Positions 53,587-62,657 of a stretch of DNA of 64,000 nucleotides are shown one piece after another (the first letter of the stretch is position 1; each line of letters opens with the position of its first letter). The stretch covers positions 62,001-126,000 of the forward strand of contig JBIQIY010000008.1 of NCBI GenBank assembly GCA_044507775.1, read 5' to 3'. Below the pieces are notes generated by a model that saw nothing but the letters and a program-made list of their open reading frames with translations, made no database searches and had not been told where the DNA came from. The position numbers and the translations under genes are program-made. This stretch comes from Chryseosolibacter sp044507775. GTDB taxonomy: Bacteria; Bacteroidota; Bacteroidia; Cytophagales; Cyclobacteriaceae.

Positions 53587-55971
53587 TCAAAACCTCTTCT
53601 GCCCCGAGAACTCCATTGCTTCACCTTTTCCGAAACCGTAGCTGAGGCCAACCGTTACAAACCGGCCTTGCTTGCGCCAGTCGTAGAGATAGTGACCGGA
53701 TTGATACACATCCGATTGCTGGACACTCGAAGCAAACACGTCGCGGACGCTGAGATTGAGGATGGCCTTGCCTTTCACGATTTTCTTCCGTACGCCAAGG
53801 TCCGCCGCATAGTTGTCGGACATCTGGCCCTGGATTGTTTTGTACGACGAGCGGTATCTGCCCATGATCTCCAGGTCGATGTCCGCGGGTAATTTGAATC
53901 TTGTCGTTGCCCTGGCGTTCCACTGAGTTGTGTTGAAGTCAAAAGGATTATTTTCCACTATTCCGATCTTGGCGAGCCGATTCAAATTGAAATCAGTAGA
54001 CAGCGTCATCCATTCGGTCGGCGTGAACTTAGCGTTCATTTCAACGCCCGTAGTATTTTCTTCACCCGTGTTGACCGGTTTCATAATGCTGACATTGTCT
54101 TCCAGGGTTGAAAATCGCTCGATGGCGTCGGTAGTATACCGGTGAAAAATACCAGCGTTCAGCGACACAACTTTCAAATTGATGATGGCAGTCGCCTCCA
54201 TGGCGTCCGTAAGCTCAGGCTGGAGGTGAGGATTACCGGTGTTGATGAGGTAGTTGTTCTGGATATTAAGGAACGGGTTCAGCTGCCAAATGTCGGGGCG
54301 GTAAATCCTTCTCGAGTAGCCTGCCTGGAGTGAGAATTTCTTGCTGAACTTGTAAGACGTGTGCGCCGTCGGAAAAAGATTTGTATAGCGCTGGCTGTTG
54401 TCTTCGTTGTTGTTGACAAGACGTGTGTCCAGTGTAGTACCTTCGACCCGTACGCCGAGTTTCAGACCGAACTTGTCGCCCTCGTAAGATCCGATTGAAT
54501 AGCCGGCGAGAACACGTTGGTCCATTTCAAATTTGTTGGTGAGGTTGGGATCCGGCACCCAGGCTTCGCCTCCAGGCCGGAGGATTGAATAGTCGTTAAA
54601 TAAATCATTGACCTGGTATTGGGCCCCGGCTTCGAATTTGAACTTCTCGCTAATGGGCCGCGTGTAATCTGTCTTGAACGTGTATTCAGCCTCCGCGAAA
54701 TCGGTCTCCGTTCGCTGATCGCCACCTCCGGAATTACCCCCGCTGAGGGTTACGTTGGTGTAATCCGAGTGCTGATCTTTGCCGAAGAAGTTTCCGAGGG
54801 CCGTCATCAGCAGTTCATGTTCTTTGTCGCCTTTGAAGTGCTTTTGGTATTGCAGATCGTATGCCCATTTCGGATTCGTTGCCGCCGTTGATTCACTGCG
54901 CTTCCATTCGGAATCACTGAGGTCTACGCCGTCCAGGGATGTGAAACGCGTAGTCCCGTACTCGGTCTCCGTTTCGTAAGCGAAGTGCCCGGCCAGAGAG
55001 AGCTGGCTGGTCTTGCTGAAGTGATAATCTGTTCCCAGGATCACATTGTAGAACGTCTCATTCTTCTCCCGTTCACCGCCGCTTGTGATGGTAGTCCCAT
55101 CCGCTTCATCCCTGATGATCGCGCGTTGCTTTAGCGGGAATGTGCGGTGGCCAATGCCTAGCTGCGTGAACAAATTGACTTTCTCAGTGCGCCGGTTAAG
55201 GCTGAAGCCAAGGCTGTGATTATTGGGTACGCCGACGTTTACCGTGACCGAACCATTTATGCCATTCTTATCTTCCTTCTTCAGCACGATGTTGATGATG
55301 CCAGCGGTGCCTGCTGCATCGTACTTCGCAGACGGATTGGTGATGACTTCTATTCTTTCAATCATGTCTGCGGTAATGGTGCCCAGTGCATTTCCCTGTT
55401 CGCCAGCAAGCACGGATGGTTTGCCATTGATCAGGATGCGCACGCCCTGGCTTCCCCTCAGGCTGATTCGTCCCTCAATGTTTACATTCACGGAGGGCAC
55501 GTGGTTGAGCACTTCCAGGACGCTCGCTCCGGAACTGCTCAGGTCCTGGCCGACGTTGAACACGCGCTTGTCCAGGTGGAACTCGGTTTGGGACCGCTCG
55601 CCCTCGACAACCACTTCATCCAGCGTTGTGTTTTCCTGCTCGAGCAGGATATCTCCTAATGCAATGCGACCACTTTTGGGCGTAATCCCGGTGACCGATT
55701 TTGTTGCAAATCCAATGAAACTGATCTCAACGTATAGATCCGTGAGCACACATTGAAGCTCGAAGCGGCCTTCGCCATTGGTTGTCGTACCTTCTATCAG
55801 CTTGTCATCGGACATACTTTTTACCAGGACGGTTGCATATTCCACCGGTACCCGCTGACTATTTTCCAATACCCTTCCGCTTATAACGACCTTCGTATCC
55901 TGTGCGGAAAGCTGCTGGCAAGTCAGCACAACGGAAATGACAAGGACCAGGCTATTCAACAACTTCTTCAT
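53587..55971 (-). CDS. Outer-membrane beta-barrel protein with CarboxypepD_reg and plug domains
   Basis: Signal peptide, CarboxypepD_reg domain ('VVISGRVLENSQRVPVEYATVLVKS', 25-110), a plug-type region ('LDEVVVEGERSQ', 'VRILINGKPSVL', 'ERIEVITNPSAKYDAAGTAGIINIV') and a C-terminal barrel of the OMP_b-brl_3 type ('YSRRIYRPDIWQLNPF'). 794 residues, intact. Such TonB-dependent-like barrels import unknown substrates. No SusD partner is next to it. Confidence 0.92.
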   Translation of the reverse strand: MKKLLNSLVLVISVVLTCQQLSAQDTKVVISGRVLENSQRVPVEYATVLVKSMSDDKLIEGTTTNGEGRFELQCVLTDLYVEISFIGFATKSVTGITPKSGRIALGDILLEQENTTLDEVVVEGERSQTEFHLDKRVFNVGQDLSSSGASVLEVLNHVPSVNVNIEGRISLRGSQGVRILINGKPSVLAGEQGNALGTITADMIERIEVITNPSAKYDAAGTAGIINIVLKKEDKNGINGSVTVNVGVPNNHSLGFSLNRRTEKVNLFTQLGIGHRTFPLKQRAIIRDEADGTTITSGGEREKNETFYNVILGTDYHFSKTSQLSLAGHFAYETETEYGTTRFTSLDGVDLSDSEWKRSESTAATNPKWAYDLQYQKHFKGDKEHELLMTALGNFFGKDQHSDYTNVTLSGGNSGGGDQRTETDFAEAEYTFKTDYTRPISEKFKFEAGAQYQVNDLFNDYSILRPGGEAWVPDPNLTNKFEMDQRVLAGYSIGSYEGDKFGLKLGVRVEGTTLDTRLVNNNEDNSQRYTNLFPTAHTSYKFSKKFSLQAGYSRRIYRPDIWQLNPFLNIQNNYLINTGNPHLQPELTDAMEATAIINLKVVSLNAGIFHRYTTDAIERFSTLEDNVSIMKPVNTGEENTTGVEMNAKFTPTEWMTLSTDFNLNRLAKIGIVENNPFDFNTTQWNARATTRFKLPADIDLEIMGRYRSSYKTIQGQMSDNYAADLGVRKKIVKGKAILNLSVRDVFASSVQQSDVYQSGHYLYDWRKQGRFVTVGLSYGFGKGEAMEFSGQKRF

Positions 55972-56086
55972 TGTATTACTTTTTTATTTTATGATTCAAT
56001 TTGTTTATCAGGCGAGCAGTGTCGATGCGGGTTGATGAAAGTATCGGTCAAGGCACGTCAACACATTCCCGCTTTAAGTAGTTTTT

Positions 56087-57304
56087 TTATTGTTGTTCGA
56101 AGTAGAAGACTCCGTTCTTGTTTGCTATTATGATGTCGGGCTTTCCATCTTGATTCATATCTTCCGTAACGAACTGGATTCCAACGCCGGAAGTGTCATC
56201 GATAAGATGCCGTACCCAGACGGGTCTGTCCTTTCCGTCTTTTAAAAGTTCAAACCAGTAAAGTACCGCAGGCTCCAAACCGCCAGGGCCTCTGCCTTGG
56301 TGGGAGAAGAATCTTTTACCCGTCACAAAATCAGGTAGTCCATCGCGGTTTATATCATCCAAAACCAGACTATGTGCCTCCGAGAAAGTGCTGTCAATGG
56401 TATGGGTAATGAAGAAACTGTTTCCCTTCTCATCAAAAGATTGCTCATACCACCAGAGACCATAGTCATGGGCCGATGAAGACACCACGTCATTATCACC
56501 GTCGTTGTCAAAATCGTATGTTATCATTTGCGCACATGACTCGCCCAAGTCCGCTTCATGGAATTTCCAAGGAAAAGTTTTCATGTCCTTGGGCGCTTCC
56601 CACCATCCCGATCTGATGATAATGTCATTAATCCCGTCGCCATTGATGTCGCCCCAGCCAAGACCATGTGTAGTCATTCCTTTGGGTTTCATATTTTCCT
56701 CGCTTATGGGTGTTTTTATCCACGTTACTTTTTTTCCTTTCACGGAAGGGGTATAACACGCTATCTGACCGAGCTTTTCATTCGCAAACACCAGGTCTTC
56801 CTTTCCGTTGCCATCAACATCGACCAGCATGGGTGATTCGTTGGCAGCTGCCGAATCGATGAGATATTTTTTCCATAGAACATTTTCGCCTTTTGGATTT
56901 TCATACCAGTACACTTCCCGCCCCGGAAAATCAAAGCAGATTAAGTCGACCCAGTCATCCTCATTAACGTCCATCACAAAATTTAAAAAGGAATCGCTGT
57001 ATCCTTTGGTGTAGTAAAACTTCTTGTGTTGCCAGATATCATGGGCTTTCCAGCTTGGCGCTTCGAACCAGCGTGCACCGGCGACAATATCAATTTTACC
57101 GTCCTTATTTATATCCGCGACATTTATTCCCTCAGTATAGAATTCATCCCAAAGGTGGTACTTCTTGAATTTCACATCTTTTCCCGCTGTTTGACAAACG
57201 CCCTCAAGTGGAATCAAGGTCAGCACAGCGTACAGGAACAACGCGTGACCAGGCAGATCTCTTTTTGCGCAGCGTACTTTGTCCATTGACGTTTTGTTTT
57301 TCAT
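56087..57304 (-). CDS. Exported FG-GAP/VCBS-repeat protein
   Basis: Signal peptide ('HALFLYAVLTLIPLEGVCQ') then at least five repeats of the calcium-loop type DxDxDGxxD: 'ADINKDGKIDIVAG', 'VDVNEDDWVDLICF', 'VDVDGNGKEDLVFA', 'GDINGDGINDIIIR', 'YDFDNDGDNDVVSS', 'DDINRDGLPDFVTG' and 'EDMNQDGKPDIIIA'. These form a seven-bladed integrin-alpha-like propeller, usually for binding at the cell surface. Probably binds a carbohydrate or peptide; no catalytic residues seen. Confidence 0.88.
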   Translation of the reverse strand: MKNKTSMDKVRCAKRDLPGHALFLYAVLTLIPLEGVCQTAGKDVKFKKYHLWDEFYTEGINVADINKDGKIDIVAGARWFEAPSWKAHDIWQHKKFYYTKGYSDSFLNFVMDVNEDDWVDLICFDFPGREVYWYENPKGENVLWKKYLIDSAAANESPMLVDVDGNGKEDLVFANEKLGQIACYTPSVKGKKVTWIKTPISEENMKPKGMTTHGLGWGDINGDGINDIIIRSGWWEAPKDMKTFPWKFHEADLGESCAQMITYDFDNDGDNDVVSSSAHDYGLWWYEQSFDEKGNSFFITHTIDSTFSEAHSLVLDDINRDGLPDFVTGKRFFSHQGRGPGGLEPAVLYWFELLKDGKDRPVWVRHLIDDTSGVGIQFVTEDMNQDGKPDIIIANKNGVFYFEQQ

Positions 57305-57718
57305 CTGAAAGGTGGAAGAATTTAATTAAGACTTAAAGTTGACGGATCTTGTTTTTCAGGCACTATCTAAAGCTGGTGAAAATAGAACCATGGCTATTGA
57401 ATCGCGAAACCCTAATTTAAACAACTGGTTAAGTTCAACAATATAGTTCTCAGGTCTGAATTTTCTGTTTGGTTTTTTTCAATATTCACTCGTCTTTTCC
57501 AAAATGGAATTCACAATAAGGTCAAAATATTTTATCCTCCATCGAAAACGTAAAAGTCTTTTTTTGCCGGTACGACCCCGGATTTTTGAACGAACCGTTT
57601 TTCTACCGCTAAAAATGTTTATAATCCGATCATGGTTATTCTTGCGGTTTCCTTACTCGAGTTTTGGTGCTGAAACAGTATATTGCTGTATTATCAACCG
57701 AAATTTTGATCGTATCAA
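57305..57718. other. Divergent intergenic region, no gene seen
   Basis: No supported frame in the 414 bases between the FG-GAP gene and the cytochrome gene. It must carry promoters for both divergent units; AT-rich boxes are present but no exact TTG-N19-TAnnTTTG pair was fixed. Confidence 0.4.
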
Positions 57719-58201
57719 ATGAAATTAGTCTCGCTCACATTGATCCAGACAATGGTTCTGGTGCAAATCATTTTGCTATTCGGCATCCTACCGCCCGTCA
57801 ATGTTGGCGCCGGGGAGAGGGGAATGGAAGGTAAGTTTTTTGCGACGCCTGACCGGCACGCTGTCGCCGTGCAGGGAACGCGCGAAGAAAGTTCTGCGCA
57901 GGAGCAGCCTTCGCCTGAACAAGGAAAGGAATTGTTTGCAAAAAAGGGGTGCGTGGCGTGCCACGATACCGATGTTGAAACCAAAGGCAAGCTGGGACCG
58001 AGAATGAAGGGAGTGATGGGTTCCGTCCGGAATTTTGAAGACGGAAAGAGTGTGGTCGCCGACGAGGATTATATCCGTCAATCAATCCTGGCACCCACGG
58101 AAAAGGTGGTGAAGGGATACCAGCCAGTGATGCCACCGTACGGCAGCATCCTGACTACTGATGAAGTGGCATCGGTTGTTTTGTACATCAAGTCGTTATA
58201 A
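57719..58201 (+). CDS. Small exported cytochrome c
   Basis: A signal anchor ('LIQTMVLVQIILLFGIL') and one class I cytochrome c domain with CVACH (C78, C81, H82) and the axial methionine in 'YQPVMPPYG'. It probably accepts electrons from the DUF7133 protein encoded two genes downstream, which lacks a heme site of its own. It is the first gene of a plus-strand group with the DUF1080 gene. Confidence 0.88.
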   Translation: MKLVSLTLIQTMVLVQIILLFGILPPVNVGAGERGMEGKFFATPDRHAVAVQGTREESSAQEQPSPEQGKELFAKKGCVACHDTDVETKGKLGPRMKGVMGSVRNFEDGKSVVADEDYIRQSILAPTEKVVKGYQPVMPPYGSILTTDEVASVVLYIKSL

Positions 58202-58294
58202 ACGCGGACTTAATCTTTTTGTATCGTGCCTTATTGACCAGGCTGAAAGGATGTGAAGTCCCGGATGGCAAGATTTGTTAGTTAAAGAGCGAAC

Positions 58295-58936
58295 ATGCGT
58301 ATACTATTCTTTAGGTTATCGATTCTGGTGGTATTTGCGGCAGTCTTATCCTGCAAAGATCAAACGAACACAGTGCAGCTGTTCGATGGCCGGACCTTTG
58401 ACGGGTGGGAGGGCGATACTGTCAAGACCTGGCGTATTGAAGATGGCGCTTTGGTAGGCGGTTCGTTGACCGAAAAAGTTCCACACAACGAATTTCTTAG
58501 CACAAGAAGCAGCTACTCCAATTACATACTTCGCGTGAAATTCAAGTTGCTGGGAGAGGAGGGATTTATAAACAGTGGAGTACAGTTTCACAGCCAGCGA
58601 ATCAGCGATCCGCCTTACGAGATGACGGGTTACCAGGCGGACCTCGGCGACCGTTTCTGGGGCAGTCTTTACGACGAATCCCGCCGCGACAAGGTACTCG
58701 TGACGGGTGATACCGCCGTAGTAAAACGTGTACTCCGACGCAATGATTGGAATGACTATGAGGTCCGCACAGAGGGACGTCATATCACAATTTTTTTGAA
58801 TGGTGAGCAGACAGTCGACTATACTGAAGAAGATCTCGAGATCCCCCAGTCAGGACTCATCGCCCTTCAGATCCACGGCGGCGGAAAAGCCGAAGTGCAT
58901 TATAAGGATATTACTCTGACGAAGCTGCCACAATAA
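58295..58936 (+). CDS. DUF1080 (3-keto-disaccharide hydrolase) lipoprotein
   Basis: Lipobox C20 ('AAVLSCKDQ') and the DUF1080 core 'LFDGRTFDGWEGDTVKTWRI', 'EFLSTRSSYSNYILRVKFKL', 'NSGVQFHSQRI', 'EMTGYQADLG', 'NDWNDYEVRTEGRHITIFLNGEQ'. This jelly-roll domain is linked to hydrolysis of 3-keto sugars made by oxidative enzymes. Its neighbours, a cytochrome c and a DUF7133 dehydrogenase-like protein, support an oxidise-then-hydrolyse sugar route. Confidence 0.9.
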   Translation: MRILFFRLSILVVFAAVLSCKDQTNTVQLFDGRTFDGWEGDTVKTWRIEDGALVGGSLTEKVPHNEFLSTRSSYSNYILRVKFKLLGEEGFINSGVQFHSQRISDPPYEMTGYQADLGDRFWGSLYDESRRDKVLVTGDTAVVKRVLRRNDWNDYEVRTEGRHITIFLNGEQTVDYTEEDLEIPQSGLIALQIHGGGKAEVHYKDITLTKLPQ

Positions 58937-59032
58937 GAGTAGGCATAACGTTGCGCCGCGTGATGAAAATCTCAGGCGATTAAACCAAAAGAAAGGTTTC
59001 CGGTGCAAACCGGGAATTTACCAACAACCAAA

Positions 59033-61930
59033 ATGAAAATTAATTACGAGAAAATTATGAACGCATCCCGGTTCCTTACTATCGTCGTGTTGTACATGTT
59101 GCTGATGCCAGCGCGCCAGTCCATGGCGTTTGTCCCCAATACGCCCCTCATGGATACTGTAGTTGATCGTGAGTATCAGCTTCAAGCTACGATGTTGGGA
59201 TACTTCGACAAAAATGGCACCCGGAATCCTGTCTTGCGTGCCAGCAAAGGAGAGTTTGTCAAGATTACCATTACCAATGGTGAGAATATGACGCACGATA
59301 TTGTCATGGAGAAAACCGGGGTCAGGAGTAAAGTAATTTTTGAGGCCGGTACTTCAACCAGTATCACTTTTAAAGCGCTTGACAACGACACATACTTTTG
59401 TTCAATACCCGGCCATCGGGCTGCAGGTATGGAAGGGCAATTTGAAGTTGTCGACGGTCCTATTGTGGAACAAGAAGTTGTTGCCGGCGAACTGCCAAAA
59501 ACAGGGGATCGAACTTTGAATGTCGATTTTGAGTCAGGGTCTTTGCAGGACTGGACCGCTACCGGTGACGCTTTTGCGGACGCTGTGATTCAGGGTGGCA
59601 CCTCCAAAGTGCATGAACCCGAAATGCAAATGAACCCGAGTGGGAAATATTTTGTGAGCAGTGGCGGCACTGTAAATCACAAACTTGTCGGCACGCTGAC
59701 TTCCGCTCCTTTTAAGGTCACTCATCCCTTTGCCTCGTTCAAGGTTTCAGGTGGAGCGCTGCAGGACACAAGGGTGGAATTGGTGAGCGCCGAAGAAAAT
59801 AAGGTGATCTTTCACATTACGGGATCCGGCCGCGCAACGCTGCAGCCTGTTGTCGTCGACCTGAAGGAATATATCGGAAAGAATATTTTTATACGCCTCA
59901 TCGACAATGAGACAGGTCTGTCACCGATACCTTATATCAAGCCTGATAAATGGGCCCACATTAACTTCGATGACTTCAAATTCCATCAGGAGCGCCCGCG
60001 CTATGCTAATGAACTGAAGCAGGAAGATATTATTACCCTTCCCCCGATCGAGTACGAGCTCTACTCCGGATTGTCTGGCGAAGAAGCCGCCAAAGCCATG
60101 ACATTGCATGATGGCTTTTCAATCACGCTCGCTGCCGCCGAGCCGGATGTGGTACGGCCTATAGCTTTCACACTAGATCACCGGGGGCGGCTATGGGTTG
60201 TTGAAGGACACACTTATCCTGTTAAGGCGCCTGAAGGCGAGGGAAGAGATCGCATTCTTATTTTTGAAGATACGGATGGAGATGGAAAGCTCGACAAGAG
60301 GAAGGTGTTTACCGAAGGGTTAAACCTGGTAAGCGGAATCGAGGTGGGACTCGGTGGCGTCTGGCTTGGTGCAGCTCCGTACCTGATGTTTATTCCTATT
60401 GATGAAAAAAATGACAAGCCATCCGGTCCCGCGCAAATCTTGCTTGATGGCTGGGGCTATCATGACACTCACGAGACTTTAAACAGCCTTCGCTTTGGTC
60501 CCGATGGTTGGCTCTATGGTACTCACGGGGTCTTCACACATTCGAAAGTCGGCAAGCCGGGAACCCCTGAAGCAGAGCGAGTAAAAATTAATGCTGGCGT
60601 CTGGCGTTACCATCCAACACGAAAGGTGTTTGAAGTTTTCGCGGAGGGAACCAGTAACCCGTGGGGTTTGGACTTCAATGACTACGGCCATGCTTTTGCC
60701 ACAGTTTGTGTTATTCCGCATATGTTCCATATCATCCCGGGGGCGCGGTATCACCGCCAGGCCGGAAAGCATTTCAATCCATACACTTTCGAAGATATCA
60801 AAACGATTGCCGATCACGTGCATTGGGTGGGTAACCGTGGTCCGCATGCCGGAAACTTCCGGTCCGGTTCAAAAGGAGGAGGACATGCTCACGCTGGCGC
60901 GATGATTTATCTCGGCGGCGACAGCTGGCCTGAGAAATACCGCAGCAGCATTCTAATGAATAACATAAATGGCAGCAGGGTGAACGTCGATAAGCTGGAA
61001 AGAAGCGGATCCGGATATACAGCAAAGCACGACGACGACTTTTTGCTGACGAACGATTCGTGGTCACAGTGGCTGAACTTCCGCTATGGTCCTGACGGGT
61101 CGGTATTCGCGATAGACTGGTATGACAAGAATCAGTGTCATAGTCCGAACCCGGATGTTCACAACAAAACGATGGGCCGCATTTTCCGGATTAGTCATGA
61201 AAACCGTGTGTGGGTACAGGCTGACTTATCCAAACTCTCTGACATGCAATTGGTAGATCTGCAGCTTAACAGGAATGACTGGTACGTAAGACACGCGCGG
61301 CTATTGTTGCAAGAGCGCGGACCGAATAAGAAGGTTCACAAGGCGCTGAAAAAAATCCTGCAGGACAATCCGGATGTTACCCGTAAGCTGCGTGCGCTCT
61401 GGGCATTGCATGTTACGAATGGAATAAGTGAAAAAGAGCTGATTCCGTTATTGTCACATGAAAGTGAATACATAAGAAGCTGGGCCGTCCAGCTGATGGC
61501 AGAAGACAACGAAGTTTCCGATGCTGGCCGCAAAGCGTTTAGTGAAATGGCCCGCAGCGAAAGTTCAGCTTTGGTGCGACTATACCTGGCGTCATCCGTA
61601 CAGCGTTTGGCACCCGCCCAGCGTTGGGAGATTCTCGAAGCACTTGTTCAACGCGATGAAGACAACGATGATCACAATCTCCCGCTCATGCTTTGGTATG
61701 CTACGGAACCGATGATTGACCTTGATATGAAGAGAGCGATGGACTTGGCGGTTAGCGCGAAGTCACCACACATCTTGCCGTTTACTATAAAAAAAGTGAG
61801 CGACATCGGCACAGACGAATCTGAAAAGTTATTGCGGGAACTCGACCAGCGGTTGGGCAAAATTGACTCACACCGTTATCACGAAGCGCAGTTAGCAATC
61901 AGGCAAGGCCTTGAGAGCAAGAAAAAATAA
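59033..61930 (+). CDS. DUF7133 dehydrogenase-like protein with N-terminal cupredoxin domain
   Basis: From ATG 59033: signal peptide, a cupredoxin domain (about 45-142) with copper ligands H88 ('MTHDI'), C123 ('FCSIPGH'), H128 and M133 ('AGMEG'), a jelly-roll-like segment (about 155-330), the DUF7133 propeller ('GFSITLAAAEPDVVRPIAF', 'DHRGRLWVVEGHTYPV', 'LRFGPDGWLYGTHGVF', 'IDWYDKNQCH') and C-terminal HEAT repeats. There is no CxxCH. The copper centre and the separate cytochrome gene upstream suggest electrons leave by copper then heme. Electron route and substrate are inference. Confidence 0.88.
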   Translation: MKINYEKIMNASRFLTIVVLYMLLMPARQSMAFVPNTPLMDTVVDREYQLQATMLGYFDKNGTRNPVLRASKGEFVKITITNGENMTHDIVMEKTGVRSKVIFEAGTSTSITFKALDNDTYFCSIPGHRAAGMEGQFEVVDGPIVEQEVVAGELPKTGDRTLNVDFESGSLQDWTATGDAFADAVIQGGTSKVHEPEMQMNPSGKYFVSSGGTVNHKLVGTLTSAPFKVTHPFASFKVSGGALQDTRVELVSAEENKVIFHITGSGRATLQPVVVDLKEYIGKNIFIRLIDNETGLSPIPYIKPDKWAHINFDDFKFHQERPRYANELKQEDIITLPPIEYELYSGLSGEEAAKAMTLHDGFSITLAAAEPDVVRPIAFTLDHRGRLWVVEGHTYPVKAPEGEGRDRILIFEDTDGDGKLDKRKVFTEGLNLVSGIEVGLGGVWLGAAPYLMFIPIDEKNDKPSGPAQILLDGWGYHDTHETLNSLRFGPDGWLYGTHGVFTHSKVGKPGTPEAERVKINAGVWRYHPTRKVFEVFAEGTSNPWGLDFNDYGHAFATVCVIPHMFHIIPGARYHRQAGKHFNPYTFEDIKTIADHVHWVGNRGPHAGNFRSGSKGGGHAHAGAMIYLGGDSWPEKYRSSILMNNINGSRVNVDKLERSGSGYTAKHDDDFLLTNDSWSQWLNFRYGPDGSVFAIDWYDKNQCHSPNPDVHNKTMGRIFRISHENRVWVQADLSKLSDMQLVDLQLNRNDWYVRHARLLLQERGPNKKVHKALKKILQDNPDVTRKLRALWALHVTNGISEKELIPLLSHESEYIRSWAVQLMAEDNEVSDAGRKAFSEMARSESSALVRLYLASSVQRLAPAQRWEILEALVQRDEDNDDHNLPLMLWYATEPMIDLDMKRAMDLAVSAKSPHILPFTIKKVSDIGTDESEKLLRELDQRLGKIDSHRYHEAQLAIRQGLESKKK

Positions 61931-62001
61931 TTAGAAGGCAATGGGCAACAGGAATGTGGGAGGTGCTGATATGAATCAATGACTTAATCTTACCTCGGGT
62001 T

Positions 62002-62063
62002 CACCTGCAAGACTTCAAAATTATGAATCAGATTCGACATCGAATCTGATTCACTTGCAGGTG
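62002..62063. repeat. Large two-step inverted repeat after the DUF7133 gene
   Basis: Outer arms CACCTGCAAG (62002-62011) / CTTGCAGGTG (62054-62063) and inner arms TGAATCAGATTCG (62024-62036) / CGAATCTGATTCA (62041-62053), all perfect, with loop ACAT and a 12-base bulge on one side only. That is 23 paired bases. Not followed by a T-run, so it is more than a plain terminator; could be a structured RNA or recombination-type element. Confidence 0.7.
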
Positions 62064-62197
62064 CCTTAAGCCAGCGCTCGAACGCCAATCAACGCGGATC
62101 GGAGTTCGCTGGCACATCAAACGACCGGGGTTTCAAATAACAGAACAAGACCAATAGGAGGTGTATCGCGAAGGTTGCATAGTGTGACCTTCTTGCA

Positions 62198-62230
62198 CCC
62201 TGTTGTGTAACCAAGGGTTACACAACAGGG
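62198..62230. repeat. Perfect 15-bp inverted repeat with 3-base loop
   Basis: CCCTGTTGTGTAACC (62198-62212) and GGTTACACAACAGGG (62216-62230) are perfect complements around AAG. It lies in the gene-free 61931-62657 gap with the larger inverted repeat. No T-tract follows. No other gene is supported in that gap. Confidence 0.7.
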
Positions 62231-62657
62231 AAGCATCGCAAAAGAAAAGTTCTGTTGCGAAGAAAAGAACGCAAGATAAACCGCTTATTATCAACAGATT
62301 ATGTATTAGACAGGAAATTCATATGACCCGACAGAAACGTGGCTCACCTTTTGCCAGTCCATTCAAACGGTTGCGGAAACGAAATCATTAAAAATATTCA
62401 AGTGATCAGAGCTGGTAAGATAAATGGGGGGAAGTTGTGTTTGCTTTTCTGGTCCATCGCTACCGGCAAATGCAGGAATCCTGAGTGAGTTTCAAGGAAC
62501 CCACCGCCGATCATTACCCTTTCTGAATCAATCAAAATTTTTTTATCCCGTGAATTTGACTTGCGGGTGCTTACGGAAAGAGTACGGTTGATCTCTCTCA
62601 ACGATTTTACGAAGTGTACCGACAAATTTTAAACACATAGAACCTAACCATTTAAAC

